Shown piece after piece: positions 34,381 through 42,536 of a stretch of 64,000 bases of DNA. The stretch covers positions 3,075,501 through 3,139,500 of the forward strand of contig NZ_CP045649.1 of assembly GCF_009557055.1 (NCBI RefSeq), given 5' to 3'. Under the pieces are notes generated by a model that saw only the letters and a program-made list of their open reading frames with translations, searched no databases and was not told the DNA's origin. Every line of letters begins with the position of its first letter. The stretch's first letter is position 1. The stretch comes from Nocardioides sp. dk884. GTDB taxonomy: Bacteria > Actinomycetota > Actinomycetes > Propionibacteriales > Nocardioidaceae. A program made the translations under genes and the position numbers.

Positions 34381-35142
34381 GTGGTGCTGGTCGACGCGGC
34401 ACGCTTCGCCGTCGGCACCCTCACCGCGGTGCCGGTGGCGCCGCCGCGCGTCGTCGACCGGCGGGTGGCGCTCACCGGGTTGCTCCTGGCCCCGCTGGCA
34501 GTGGTGCCGCTGGGGCTGCTCGTGACGGCGGTCCTGTTCCTCGGCCGCGAGCTCGGCCTGGCGTCGCTGGCGCTCGGCGTCGCGGCCACCGCCGCGCTCG
34601 CGCTCGGCAGCCGCGCCTTCCACCTCGACGGGCTGGCCGACACCGCCGACGCGCTGACCAGCTCCTATGACCGCGACCGCGCGCTGGCGGTGATGAAGCG
34701 CGGGGACACCGGCCCGGCCGGCGCGGCGGCGCTGGCGCTGACCCTGGGGGTGCAGGCGGCCTCGTTCGCCTCGCTGGCGCTGTGGCAGTGGGGACCGGTC
34801 CTCGCCGGCGCGCTCGTGTGCGCCTCGCGGATCGCCCCCGCGCTGCTGTGCAGCCGCGGCCTCCCCGCGGCCCGCCCGGACGGCCTCACCGCGTCGTACG
34901 CCGGCACGCTGCACCCGGGCGTCCCGCTCGCGGCGTGGACGGCCCTGGCCGCCCTGCTCGCCGCGGTGACGGCGCTCACCGGGCTGGGATGGTGGCGCGG
35001 CGTCGTGTGCGCGCTGGTCGGGCTGGTGCTCGTCGCAGCGCTCGCCCGTCGAGCGATGCGCCGCCTGGGTGGCGTCACCGGCGACATCCACGGGGCGGCG
35101 ATCGAGATCGCGCTCGCCGGCATGCTGCTGGCCGCGACCTGA
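34381..35142 (+). CDS. cobS: Adenosylcobinamide-GDP ribazoletransferase CobS
   Basis: The 253-residue integral membrane protein has the CobS motif FHLDGLADTADAL and RGDTGPAGAAALAL, with five or six hydrophobic helices. It joins adenosylcobinamide-GDP to alpha-ribazole in the last step of cobalamin assembly. The start is one of two adjacent GTG codons, 26 bases after cobT. The product of cobT is its substrate, so the two form a minimal lower-ligand operon; other cob genes are not in this window. Confidence 0.95.
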   Translation: MVLVDAARFAVGTLTAVPVAPPRVVDRRVALTGLLLAPLAVVPLGLLVTAVLFLGRELGLASLALGVAATAALALGSRAFHLDGLADTADALTSSYDRDRALAVMKRGDTGPAGAAALALTLGVQAASFASLALWQWGPVLAGALVCASRIAPALLCSRGLPAARPDGLTASYAGTLHPGVPLAAWTALAALLAAVTALTGLGWWRGVVCALVGLVLVAALARRAMRRLGGVTGDIHGAAIEIALAGMLLAAT

Positions 35143-35156
35143 GCCGCGGCCAGCAG
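35125..35156 (+). terminator. Hairpin overlapping the cobS stop
   Basis: CTGCTGGCCGCG (35125-35136) pairs perfectly with CGCGGCCAGCAG (35145-35156). The left arm is coding sequence and the loop contains the TGA. It lies between convergent cobS and the MaoC gene. Confidence 0.75.
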
Positions 35157-35170
35157 GCGACCGGGACGGC

Positions 35171-35704
35171 TCAGCCGGCGGCCGGGCCCGGCCAGTTCTT
35201 GTCCGGCACCGGGGTCGGACGTCCCGGCTGCTCGCCACCTCGGGCGTCGAGGTAGCTCTGCTTGGGGACCATGACCTTGCGGCGGAAGATGCACACGACG
35301 GTGCCGTCGGCCTTGTAGCCGATCGTCTCGACGTAGACCACGCCGCGGTCGTCCTTCGACTTCGACTCGAACTTGTCGAGCACGGTCGTCTCGCCGTAGA
35401 TCGTGTCGCCGTGGAAGGTGGGGGCGACGTGGCGCAGCGACTCGACCTCGAGGTTGGCGATCGCCTTGCCGGAGACGTCGGCGACGCTCATGCCGAGCAG
35501 GATCGAGTAGATGTAGTTGCCGACCACGACGTTCTTGCCGAACTGCGTGGTCTCGACGGCGTAGTTCTCGTCGATGTGCAGCGGGTGGTGGTTCATGGTG
35601 AGCAGGCTGAAGAGGTGGTCGTCGTACTCGGTGACCGTCTTGCCGGGCCAGTGCTTGTAGGTCGCACCGACCTCGAACTCCTCATAGCTGCGGCCGAACT
35701 GCAC
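35171..35704 (-). CDS. MaoC-like hot-dog hydratase
   Basis: The 177-residue protein has a single MaoC/hot-dog domain with the hydratase signature NHHPLHIDENYA (about 38-49) that supplies the catalytic Asp/His pair; such enzymes hydrate enoyl-CoA thioesters. It starts at GTG 35704. Its nearest functional neighbour is the acyl-CoA dehydrogenase at 36.1-37.3 kb on the same strand, consistent with successive oxidation and hydration steps, although a small gene and a terminator intervene. Confidence 0.88.
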   Translation of the reverse strand: MQFGRSYEEFEVGATYKHWPGKTVTEYDDHLFSLLTMNHHPLHIDENYAVETTQFGKNVVVGNYIYSILLGMSVADVSGKAIANLEVESLRHVAPTFHGDTIYGETTVLDKFESKSKDDRGVVYVETIGYKADGTVVCIFRRKVMVPKQSYLDARGGEQPGRPTPVPDKNWPGPAAG

Positions 35705-35828
35705 GGGGACTCCTTCAACGTCGCGGGCGTGGTCGGCCCATCCTGCCCGCTCGCGACCCGCGCGCGCAGCGCGTTGTGCCCCGGCTCACGCGCCCGGCCG
35801 GGACGACCGGCCGAGCGCGGGCGCGGGG

Positions 35829-36005
35829 CTAGCTGCCGCCGCCGCCGGCCTTGCGTCGGTGCATCTTCGGAGCACCGCCCACGACCTCCGAGCCGTGGGC
35901 CTTCTCCTTGGTCGGTCCCTCCTGGGGGACTCCCCGGTCGTTCGCGTGCTTGCGGTCGAGCGCTTCGCGCATCGCCGCCTTGAGGTCGTCGTTGGCTCCG
36001 GTCAT
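35829..36005 (-). CDS. DUF5302-like small basic protein
   Basis: The 58-residue protein starts at ATG 36005 behind GGAGG. Sequence features are a DDLKAAMREALDRKHAND helix and a basic C-terminus (KMHRRKAGGGGS). It matches small actinobacterial DUF5302 proteins of unknown function, which share the arrangement of an acidic helix, a Lys/Gly linker and an RRK tail. Disordered outside the helix. Confidence 0.75.
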   Translation of the reverse strand: MTGANDDLKAAMREALDRKHANDRGVPQEGPTKEKAHGSEVVGGAPKMHRRKAGGGGS

Positions 36006-36072
36006 GGGGGCCTCCCGGTGTCGCGGTCCGGTCCGGACCGAACGGCCCGGACCCGTCCACCATCGCAGCAAG

Positions 36073-36114
36073 CGGCCCCGGCGTCGACGGAATTGACCGC
36101 CGACGCCGGGGCCG
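36073..36114 (-). terminator. 14-bp hairpin terminator after the acyl-CoA dehydrogenase gene
   Basis: CGGCCCCGGCGTCG (36073-36086) pairs perfectly with CGACGCCGGGGCCG (36101-36114), 20 bases past the dehydrogenase stop. Confidence 0.85.
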
Positions 36115-36133
36115 CCCGGGTGCCCCGTGCCGC

Positions 36134-37330
36134 TCAGGCCTTGAGCTTGTAGTCCTTCAGCACGCTGCGCCCGATGATCATCTTCTGGATGTCGCTGGTG
36201 CCCTCGCCGATGAGCATGAACGCGGCCTCGCGGTAGAGCCGCTCGATCTCGTACTCCTTGGAGTAGCCGTAGCCGCCGTGGATGCGGAACGACGCCTCGA
36301 CGACCTCGTTGCAGTACTCGCTGGCCAGCATCTTGGCCATCCCGGCCTCGACGTCGTTGCGCTGCCCGGAGTCCTTCTTGCGGGCCGCGCGGACCATCAT
36401 CGCGTGCGCGGTCTCGACCTTGGTGGCCATCTCCGCGAGACGGAAGAGGATCGCCTGGTGCTCGGCGATCGGCTTGCCGAAGGTCTCGCGCTGCTGGGCG
36501 TAGGCCACCCCGAGCTCGAAGGCGCGGTTGGCGATGCCGCAGGCGCGGGCGGCGACGTTGACGCGGCCGACCTCGACGCCGTCCATCATCTGGTAGAAGC
36601 CCTTGCCCGACTCCCCGCCGAGGATCTGGTCGGCGGAGATCCGGTGGCCCTCGAACACCATCTCGGTGGTGTCGATGCCCTTGTAGCCCATCTTGTCGAT
36701 CTTGCCGGGCACCGTGACGCCCTGCGCGACCTCGCCGAAGCCCGGGGTCTTCTCGACCAGGAACGTCGTCATGTTCTTGTAGACGCTGTCGGCGCCCTCG
36801 TCGGTCTTGACCAGCACCGCGACCAGGGTGGAGGAGCCGCCGTTGGTCAGCCACATCTTCTGCCCGGTGATCTCATAGCCGTCATCGGTGCGGGTCGCCT
36901 TGGTCGTGATCGCCGCGACGTCCGAGCCGAGCGCGGGCTCCGACATCGAGAACGCGCCCCGGATCTCGCCGGTCGCCATCTTCGGCAGGTACTTGCGCTT
37001 CTGCTCCTCGGTGCCGTGCTTCATCAGGAGGTAGGCCACGATGAAGTGGGTGTTGATGACGCCCGAGACGCTCATCCAGCCGCGGGCGATCTCCTCCACG
37101 CACAGGGCATAGGTCAGCAGCGACTCCCCCAGGCCGTCGTACTCCTCGGGGATCATCAGCCCGAAGATGCCGAGCTCCTTGAGGCCCTCGACGATCTCGG
37201 TGGGGTACTCGTCGGCGTGCTCCAGCTCGGTGGCCACCGGAAGGATCTTCTCCTCCACGAAGGTGCGGACCGCCTTCAGGATCTCGCTCTGGTCCTCGGT
37301 CAGTCCCTCGGTCTCGCACAGGCGACCCAT
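36134..37330 (-). CDS. Acyl-CoA dehydrogenase
   Basis: The 398-residue flavoprotein begins at ATG 37330 behind GGAGGAG. Domain order is N-terminal helical (about 10-125), middle beta (SMSEPALGSDVAA, MWLTNGG) and C-terminal helical (RETFGKPIAEHQAI, GGYGYSKEYEIERLYREA). The catalytic base is expected at the Glu of IGEGTSDIQ. It oxidises an acyl-CoA at the alpha-beta bond, passing electrons to ETF. Chain-length specificity is not predictable. The nearby MaoC hydratase could act next. Confidence 0.93.
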   Translation of the reverse strand: MGRLCETEGLTEDQSEILKAVRTFVEEKILPVATELEHADEYPTEIVEGLKELGIFGLMIPEEYDGLGESLLTYALCVEEIARGWMSVSGVINTHFIVAYLLMKHGTEEQKRKYLPKMATGEIRGAFSMSEPALGSDVAAITTKATRTDDGYEITGQKMWLTNGGSSTLVAVLVKTDEGADSVYKNMTTFLVEKTPGFGEVAQGVTVPGKIDKMGYKGIDTTEMVFEGHRISADQILGGESGKGFYQMMDGVEVGRVNVAARACGIANRAFELGVAYAQQRETFGKPIAEHQAILFRLAEMATKVETAHAMMVRAARKKDSGQRNDVEAGMAKMLASEYCNEVVEASFRIHGGYGYSKEYEIERLYREAAFMLIGEGTSDIQKMIIGRSVLKDYKLKA

Positions 37331-37484
37331 GGTCACTCTCCTCCGCTGTGGCCCGCCCGCGGTGCGGTCGGACGATGGCTTGGATCTGGTACGGCGTACC
37401 CCGCGGAGCGTACCGGCGAGTAGTTTCGGCGCGACATGACCAGACTCACACGGGCTCACGCGACCCGGCTGAGCGTGGCCGCGA

Positions 37485-37547
37485 GAACTACACTCCTGTA
37501 GTTCATCCGAAGCGCTGGCGCGCCGGTGTTCACACTGGTCACACTGG
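37485..37547. promoter_or_regulatory. Operator-like palindrome and adjacent 9-bp tandem repeat
   Basis: In the 289-base divergent gap, GAACTACA (37485-37492) and TGTAGTTC (37497-37504) form a perfect dyad with a 4-base centre. Twenty-five bases on, TCACACTGG occurs twice in tandem (37530-37547). The dyad core ACTACA/TGTAGT resembles BlaI/CopY-type half sites, but spacing differs. Either flanking gene could be controlled. The rest of the gap shows no gene. Confidence 0.45.
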
Positions 37548-37619
37548 TCCCGCGAGCACCAGCGACCCCTCCCGCCGCGTGCGACGACCACCTGACACCC
37601 CGTGGCAGAGGCAGGCCAG

Positions 37620-39485
37620 ATGACCCCGAACCACCCCCGTCCCCGACGTCCCCTGCGCGCGGCAGCCGCCGCGCTCGCGCTGCTCCTCCTGACCTCGGGA
37701 CTGGTCCTGGCCGCCGGGCCGGCGAGCGCCAAGCGCGCGCGCCTGAGCGAGCAGCCCGCCGCCGCCACCGTGTCGCGGGTCGCGACCTTCAACGTGCTCG
37801 GCCACGGCCACACCACCGCGAAGGGCAACAAGCCCCAGTACGACCCCAGCGGTCCGCGGATGACCCGGGCGATCCAGGCCATCGAGGCCGAGGGCGCCGA
37901 GATCGTCGGCTTCCAGGAGTTCGAGCGCCCGCAGTACACGCGGTTCGCGGCGCTGCGAGGCTCGACGTGGGGCATGTTCCCGAACGCACGCGGCACCAAC
38001 GCCCAGATCAACAACACGATCGCGTGGCGCAAGGACCGCTGGAGCCTGGTCTCCGGCACCCACGTGAACCTGCCCTACTTCGGCGGTCAGATGCTGCCGC
38101 GTCCGCTGGTGCTGCTGCGCCACGTCCAGACCGGTCAGCTGATGTACGTCTTCAACACCCACAACCCCGCCAGCACCCGCGGCCCGGCCCAGCACCTGCG
38201 CGACAAGGCGGTGCGGCTGATGATCAAGCTCGTCAACGACCTGCGTGCGCAGTCCCCGGAGATCCCGGTCGTCGTCACCGGCGACATGAACGACAAGCCC
38301 AACTTCTTCTGCCCCTTCACCGCGGGCACCGGCATGGTCGCCGCGAACGGCGGCAGCAACGTGGACGGCGTGTGCACGCTGCCTCCCTCCCCGCGCATCG
38401 ACTGGGTGCTGGGCACCCCCGACGCGCCCTTCACCGGCTACCGGGTGCTCCAGGACGCCATGGTCCGCAAGGCCAGCGACCACCCGCTGATCTCCGCGCT
38501 GGTCAACCTGCCCGCTCCGGCGGTCCAGGCGAACCCGGTCGAGCGCGTCGTCGTCCTCGACGTCGAGGGCCTGACCTCCCGCGGGGTGCGCAAGGCCGGC
38601 GCGAGCGCGCCGCACCTGGCCCGGATGCAGAGCGAAGGAGCCTTCACCTTCAATGCCCGCACCACGGTGGAGAAGATCACCGGTCTGCCGAACCTCATCA
38701 GCATGGTGACCGGGCGCCGGGTGAAGGCCACCGCGGAGGGCCACGGCGTCGTGTGGAACCGCGACACCGGCGCCACCGTCCAGCAGGCCTCCGGCCGCTA
38801 CGTCTCCAGCACCTTCGACCTGGTCCACAACTTCGGGCTGCGCACCGCGCTGCTGTCCACCCACCCCCGCACCGGCCTCATCGCCCGCAGCTGGGACGCC
38901 GTCAACGGCGGCGCCGACCCGTACGGCGTGGACAACGGCCGCAACAAGATCGACACCGTCCTGCGCCTCGCCGACGACGCGGCGCTGGGCCGCAGCCTGG
39001 TCTCGATGCTCGCCGGCGACGCCCCGGAGTACACCGTCGCGCACCTCGGCTCGGTGGCGACCGCCGGGCGCACCCACGGCTGGCACAGCAAGCAGTACCA
39101 GGCCGCGCTCACCCGGGTGGACCGCACCATCGGCTCGGTCCTCAACACGATCGCGGCCGACGAGCGACTGCGGGCGGGCACGGTCGTCATCGTGACCTCC
39201 GACTCCGGCGCCCAGCGCAAGCCCGGGAAGCCGCTGCGCCCCGTGCACTACCGGGTGCCGCTGCTGGTGTGGGGCAGCAACGTGGTCGCCGGCGCCGAGC
39301 TCTACTCGATCAACCCCGACTACGTCTCGCCGGGCAGCCAGCAGGTCGGGTACGGCGCCCGGGACCAGCCGATCCGCACCGGTGTGGTCGCGAACCTGGC
39401 CAACGCCCTGCTGCGCCTGCCGGCGATCCCCGGCAGCCGGTTCAACGCCAACCAGGCCTTCAACGTCTTCGTCGGGCCCAGCTGA
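37620..39485 (+). CDS. Secreted endonuclease/exonuclease/phosphatase domain fused to an alkaline-phosphatase-like domain
   Basis: The start is ATG 37620 (MTPNHPRP); the 621-residue product has an export signal (about 12-40, ending GPASAKR). Domain 1 (about 45-300) has all EEP motifs: FNVLGHGHTT, GFQEFE, FNTHNPAS, TGDMND, RIDWVLG and SDHPLIS. Domain 2 (about 305-605) resembles phosphodiesterase/sulfatase enzymes: VVLDVEGLT, nucleophile region KITGLPNLISMVTGR with Thr354, GWHSKQY, and HYRVPLLVWG. The usual SDHG reads SDSG and the DxxGH site is altered, so metal binding in domain 2 may be impaired. A paralogue of domain 1 lies convergently next door. Confidence 0.85.
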   Translation: MTPNHPRPRRPLRAAAAALALLLLTSGLVLAAGPASAKRARLSEQPAAATVSRVATFNVLGHGHTTAKGNKPQYDPSGPRMTRAIQAIEAEGAEIVGFQEFERPQYTRFAALRGSTWGMFPNARGTNAQINNTIAWRKDRWSLVSGTHVNLPYFGGQMLPRPLVLLRHVQTGQLMYVFNTHNPASTRGPAQHLRDKAVRLMIKLVNDLRAQSPEIPVVVTGDMNDKPNFFCPFTAGTGMVAANGGSNVDGVCTLPPSPRIDWVLGTPDAPFTGYRVLQDAMVRKASDHPLISALVNLPAPAVQANPVERVVVLDVEGLTSRGVRKAGASAPHLARMQSEGAFTFNARTTVEKITGLPNLISMVTGRRVKATAEGHGVVWNRDTGATVQQASGRYVSSTFDLVHNFGLRTALLSTHPRTGLIARSWDAVNGGADPYGVDNGRNKIDTVLRLADDAALGRSLVSMLAGDAPEYTVAHLGSVATAGRTHGWHSKQYQAALTRVDRTIGSVLNTIAADERLRAGTVVIVTSDSGAQRKPGKPLRPVHYRVPLLVWGSNVVAGAELYSINPDYVSPGSQQVGYGARDQPIRTGVVANLANALLRLPAIPGSRFNANQAFNVFVGPS

Positions 39486-39507
39486 GCCCGGCCGGCCGGG
39501 CCTCAGC
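39481..39507. terminator. Bidirectional hairpin between the two EEP genes
   Basis: GCTGAG-CCCGGCC pairs with GGCCGGG-C-CTCAGC (one bulged C), spanning both stop regions of the convergent genes. Confidence 0.65.
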
Positions 39508-40558
39508 CGACGGTGGCGGTGGCGTGCACGAACGGGTGGTCGGTGGTGCGCGCCACCAGCCCGCCGCGGTCGGCCGCGTAGTCGCTGAAGGTGATGTCGA
39601 GCGAGCCCATGATCCAGTCGATCCTGGGGTCCGGCGGCAGCGAGCAGGTGCTGCCGGTCGAGCCGCCGTTGGCCGCGCGCATCGGAGCGCCGCGGGTCAT
39701 CGTGCAGAAGAAGTCGGCCTTGTCGTTCATGTCGCCGGTCAGCACCAGCGGGGTGCCGTCGGCGGTGAGGCGCGCGGCCAGCTCGGTCTCGCGCCGGGTC
39801 GCCTCGGCACGCAGGTGCCCGGCCGGGCCGCGGGTGCTCGCCGGGTTGTGGAAGTTCGCGAACCACACCTCGCGTCCGCTCTCGCGGTGGCGCAGCAGGG
39901 CGTACGGCATCGGCTTGGGCGCACCGCCGAAGTAGGGGATGTCGATCGTGTGGCCCTCGACGAGCTCCCAGACCTCGCTGCGCCACACGATGGAGTTGGC
40001 CAGGGCGGGGTTGCCGAGCTGCAGACCCGGGAAGACCTCCCAGCCCGGGGTCGAGACCAGCACCTGGTGCTGGGGCGTCTCGTACTCCTGCAGCCCCGCC
40101 ACCGAGATCCCGGCGCCGTTCATGATGTCGATGGCCCAGCGCATGCGCTGCGGGCCGTCGGCGTAGCCGGGCTTGTTGCCGCGGGCGGTGGTGTGGCCGT
40201 GGCCGAGGATGTTGAAGGAGCTGACCCGGAAGCTGAACTGCTGGTCGGCCAGCGCCTCGGCCTCGGCGAGGCGGCGCAGCTCGCGGGCGCGCCTCTGCTT
40301 CGCCGGGTCCGGGGCGCGGACGAAGCGCACCCCGGGCACGATGCGCTGAGGCGGTGGCGGACCGGCGCTCTCGCTGGGGCTCGAGGGAGCATCGGGCGCG
40401 GGCAGGACCCGGGCGACGTACTCCTCCGGGGCGCTGCCGCGACTACCGGCCCACACCAGCATCCCCAGGCAGATGCTCGCGACGAGGAGGACGACGAGCG
40501 CCGTTCCCGCCGACCGGGCACCGCGTCCCGGATGGGTACTGCGCCTGCGTCCTGACAT
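39503..40558 (-). CDS. Membrane-anchored endonuclease/exonuclease/phosphatase family protein
   Basis: The 351-residue protein starts at ATG 40558 (MSGRRR), preceded by GGGAGG. A single N-terminal helix (about 15-38) anchors it, then a linker and an EEP domain with FNILGHGHTT, GLQEYE, FHNPAS, TGDMNDK, RIDWIMG and TDHPFV. It is strongly similar to the N-terminal domain of the neighbouring fusion protein (for instance HTTARGNKPGY versus HTTAKGNKPQY), so they derive from a duplication. Substrate (DNA, RNA, phospholipid or inositol phosphate) is not determinable. Confidence 0.87.
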   Translation of the reverse strand: MSGRRRSTHPGRGARSAGTALVVLLVASICLGMLVWAGSRGSAPEEYVARVLPAPDAPSSPSESAGPPPPQRIVPGVRFVRAPDPAKQRRARELRRLAEAEALADQQFSFRVSSFNILGHGHTTARGNKPGYADGPQRMRWAIDIMNGAGISVAGLQEYETPQHQVLVSTPGWEVFPGLQLGNPALANSIVWRSEVWELVEGHTIDIPYFGGAPKPMPYALLRHRESGREVWFANFHNPASTRGPAGHLRAEATRRETELAARLTADGTPLVLTGDMNDKADFFCTMTRGAPMRAANGGSTGSTCSLPPDPRIDWIMGSLDITFSDYAADRGGLVARTTDHPFVHATATVG

Positions 40559-40691
40559 CCCGTGCACTTCCTCCCGAGCCCCCGCTGCGGAGCCTCACTC
40601 TACGTGGCGCGCCGCACCCTCGTCGTGGCCGGCGCGGGACTCGCGCCGGGGAGCGGCGTCCATGCCGCGCGGACCGGTAGCCTGACGCCCT

Positions 40692-41939
40692 GTGAGCACC
40701 ACGCCCTCCCGCGTCTATGCGGCACGTCTGGTCGGACTGCCGATCTTCGACCCTCGGGGCGACCAGGTCGGCAAGGTGCGCGACCTCGTGGTCTCGATCC
40801 GCTCGGAGGCACACCAGCCCCGTGTCCTGGGCATGGTCGCCGAGGTCTTCGGCCGGCGGCGGATCTTCGTCCCGATGACCCGGGTCACCAACATCGATGC
40901 CGGGCAGGTCTACACCACCGGCCTGCTCAACATGCGTCGCTTCGAGCAGCGCTCCACCGAGACGCTGGTGATCGGGCAGATGCTGGACCGGCAGGTGCGG
41001 GTGATCCCCACCGGCGTCGTCGGCACGGTGTACGACGTGGCGATGGAGCAGGCCCGCAACCGTGACTGGGTGCTGAGCCGGGTCGCCGTCCAGGAGCCCG
41101 CCAAGGGGCTGCGCCGACGCGGCCAGACCTACATCGTGGACTGGCGCGACCTGGAGGGGCTCACCCGCCGCGACGACAGCCAGGGCGCGACCCAGCTGCT
41201 GCTGGCCCTCAACGAGATGCGTCCCGCCGACGCCGCGAACACGATCCACGCGCTGCCCGCCGAGCGGCGCGCCGCGGTCGTGGCCGCCCTCGACGACGAG
41301 CGGCTGGCCGACGTCCTCGAGGAGCTCCCCGAGGAGGACCAGGTCGAGATCCTCAGCCGCCTGGAGGACGAGCGGGCCGCCGACGTGCTCGAGGAGATGT
41401 CGGCCGACGACGCCGCCGACCTGATCGCCGAGCTGCCCCCGGAGACCGCCTCCGCCCTGCTGGAGCTGATGGAGCCCGAGGAGGCCGAGGACGTCCGGCG
41501 GCTGATGTCGTACCTGGAGAACACCGCCGGCGCGATGATGACCCCGGAGCCGGTGATCCTCGGCCCGGACGCGACGGTGGCCGACGCGCTCGCCCACGTG
41601 CGCAACCCCGACCTGACCCCCGCGCTGGCGGCGCTGGTCTATGTCTGCCGTCAGCCGCTGGAGACCCCCACCGGGCGCCTGCTCGGGGTCGCCCACATCC
41701 AGCGGCTGCTCCGCGAGCCGCCCTCGACCCTGGTCGCGGGCGCCCTCGACGACTCGATGGAGAACCTGCGCCCCGCGGCCACCATCGACGAGGTCGCCGC
41801 GCACCTGGCGACCTACAACCTCGTCGCCGCGCCGGTCGTCGACGAGAACGGCCACCTGCTCGGCGCGGTCACCGTCGACGACCTGCTCGACCACATGCTG
41901 CCCGAGGGCTGGCGCGACCAGGCGGTGCGCCGTGGCTGA
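40692..41939 (+). CDS. MgtE N-terminal/CBS-domain protein with PRC-barrel, no channel domain
   Basis: The 415-residue protein has a PRC-barrel-like N-terminus (LVGLPIFDPRGDQVGKVRDL), an MgtE N domain (about 160-285, acidic repeats such as LEELPEEDQVEIL) and a CBS pair (about 285-405). Unlike MgtE it stops without the five-helix Mg channel, so it is a soluble Mg- or nucleotide-sensing module. GTG start; TAGCCT lies 8 bases upstream, suggesting a leaderless mRNA. It overlaps the DUF1003 gene by eight bases. Same gene set is seen in other actinobacteria. Confidence 0.88.
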   Translation: MSTTPSRVYAARLVGLPIFDPRGDQVGKVRDLVVSIRSEAHQPRVLGMVAEVFGRRRIFVPMTRVTNIDAGQVYTTGLLNMRRFEQRSTETLVIGQMLDRQVRVIPTGVVGTVYDVAMEQARNRDWVLSRVAVQEPAKGLRRRGQTYIVDWRDLEGLTRRDDSQGATQLLLALNEMRPADAANTIHALPAERRAAVVAALDDERLADVLEELPEEDQVEILSRLEDERAADVLEEMSADDAADLIAELPPETASALLELMEPEEAEDVRRLMSYLENTAGAMMTPEPVILGPDATVADALAHVRNPDLTPALAALVYVCRQPLETPTGRLLGVAHIQRLLREPPSTLVAGALDDSMENLRPAATIDEVAAHLATYNLVAAPVVDENGHLLGAVTVDDLLDHMLPEGWRDQAVRRG

Positions 41940-42525
41940 GTCCCGCGGCACCCGCTCCGCTCGCCTGGACACCCCGCGCGAGACCCGGCGGACCCTGATG
42001 CGGCGCCCGTCGTACGACTCCGACACCTTCGGGGTCTTCGCCGAGCAGTTCGCCCGGTTCATGGGCACCGCACGGTTCCTGATCTGGATGACGGTCTTCG
42101 TCTCGGTCTGGATCTTCTGGAACTGGCTGGCCCCGGACTCCTGGAAGTGGGACAGCTATCCCTACATCTTCCTCACCCTGATCCTCAGCCTGCAGGCCTC
42201 CTACGCGGCGCCGCTGATCCTGCTGGCGCAGAACCGCCAGGAGGCCCGCGACCGGGTGATCGCCGAGCAGGACCGGCAGGCCGACGCGCGCGCACACGCC
42301 GACATGGAGTTCCTGGCCCGCGAGGTCGCCTCGCTGCGGATGGGCGTCAGCGAGGTCGTCACCCGCGACTACCTGCGCTCGGAGCTGCGCGCCCTGCTCC
42401 ACGAGCTCGACGAGCGCGCGGACGAACGCGCCGACGACCAGGCCGGGGACCGCGACGAGGACCGGGGCGGCCCACCGGGATCGGTGCAGCGCACCAATGA
42501 CGGCGCACAGCCGCCCACCACCTAG
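41932..42525 (+). CDS. DUF1003 membrane protein
   Basis: The 197-residue protein starts at GTG 41932 overlapping the MgtE-like gene. It has the DUF1003 core: FAEQFARFMGTARFLIWMT, two hydrophobic helices (about 45-65 and 77-98) with NWLAPDSWKWDSYPYIFL between, then a charged coiled-coil tail (QEARDRVIAEQDRQADARA) and an acidic end. The function is unknown. Coupling to the MgtE/CBS protein suggests a shared role, perhaps cation-linked. Confidence 0.88.
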   Translation: MAESRGTRSARLDTPRETRRTLMRRPSYDSDTFGVFAEQFARFMGTARFLIWMTVFVSVWIFWNWLAPDSWKWDSYPYIFLTLILSLQASYAAPLILLAQNRQEARDRVIAEQDRQADARAHADMEFLAREVASLRMGVSEVVTRDYLRSELRALLHELDERADERADDQAGDRDEDRGGPPGSVQRTNDGAQPPTT

Positions 42526-42536
42526 AATCGGGGATC

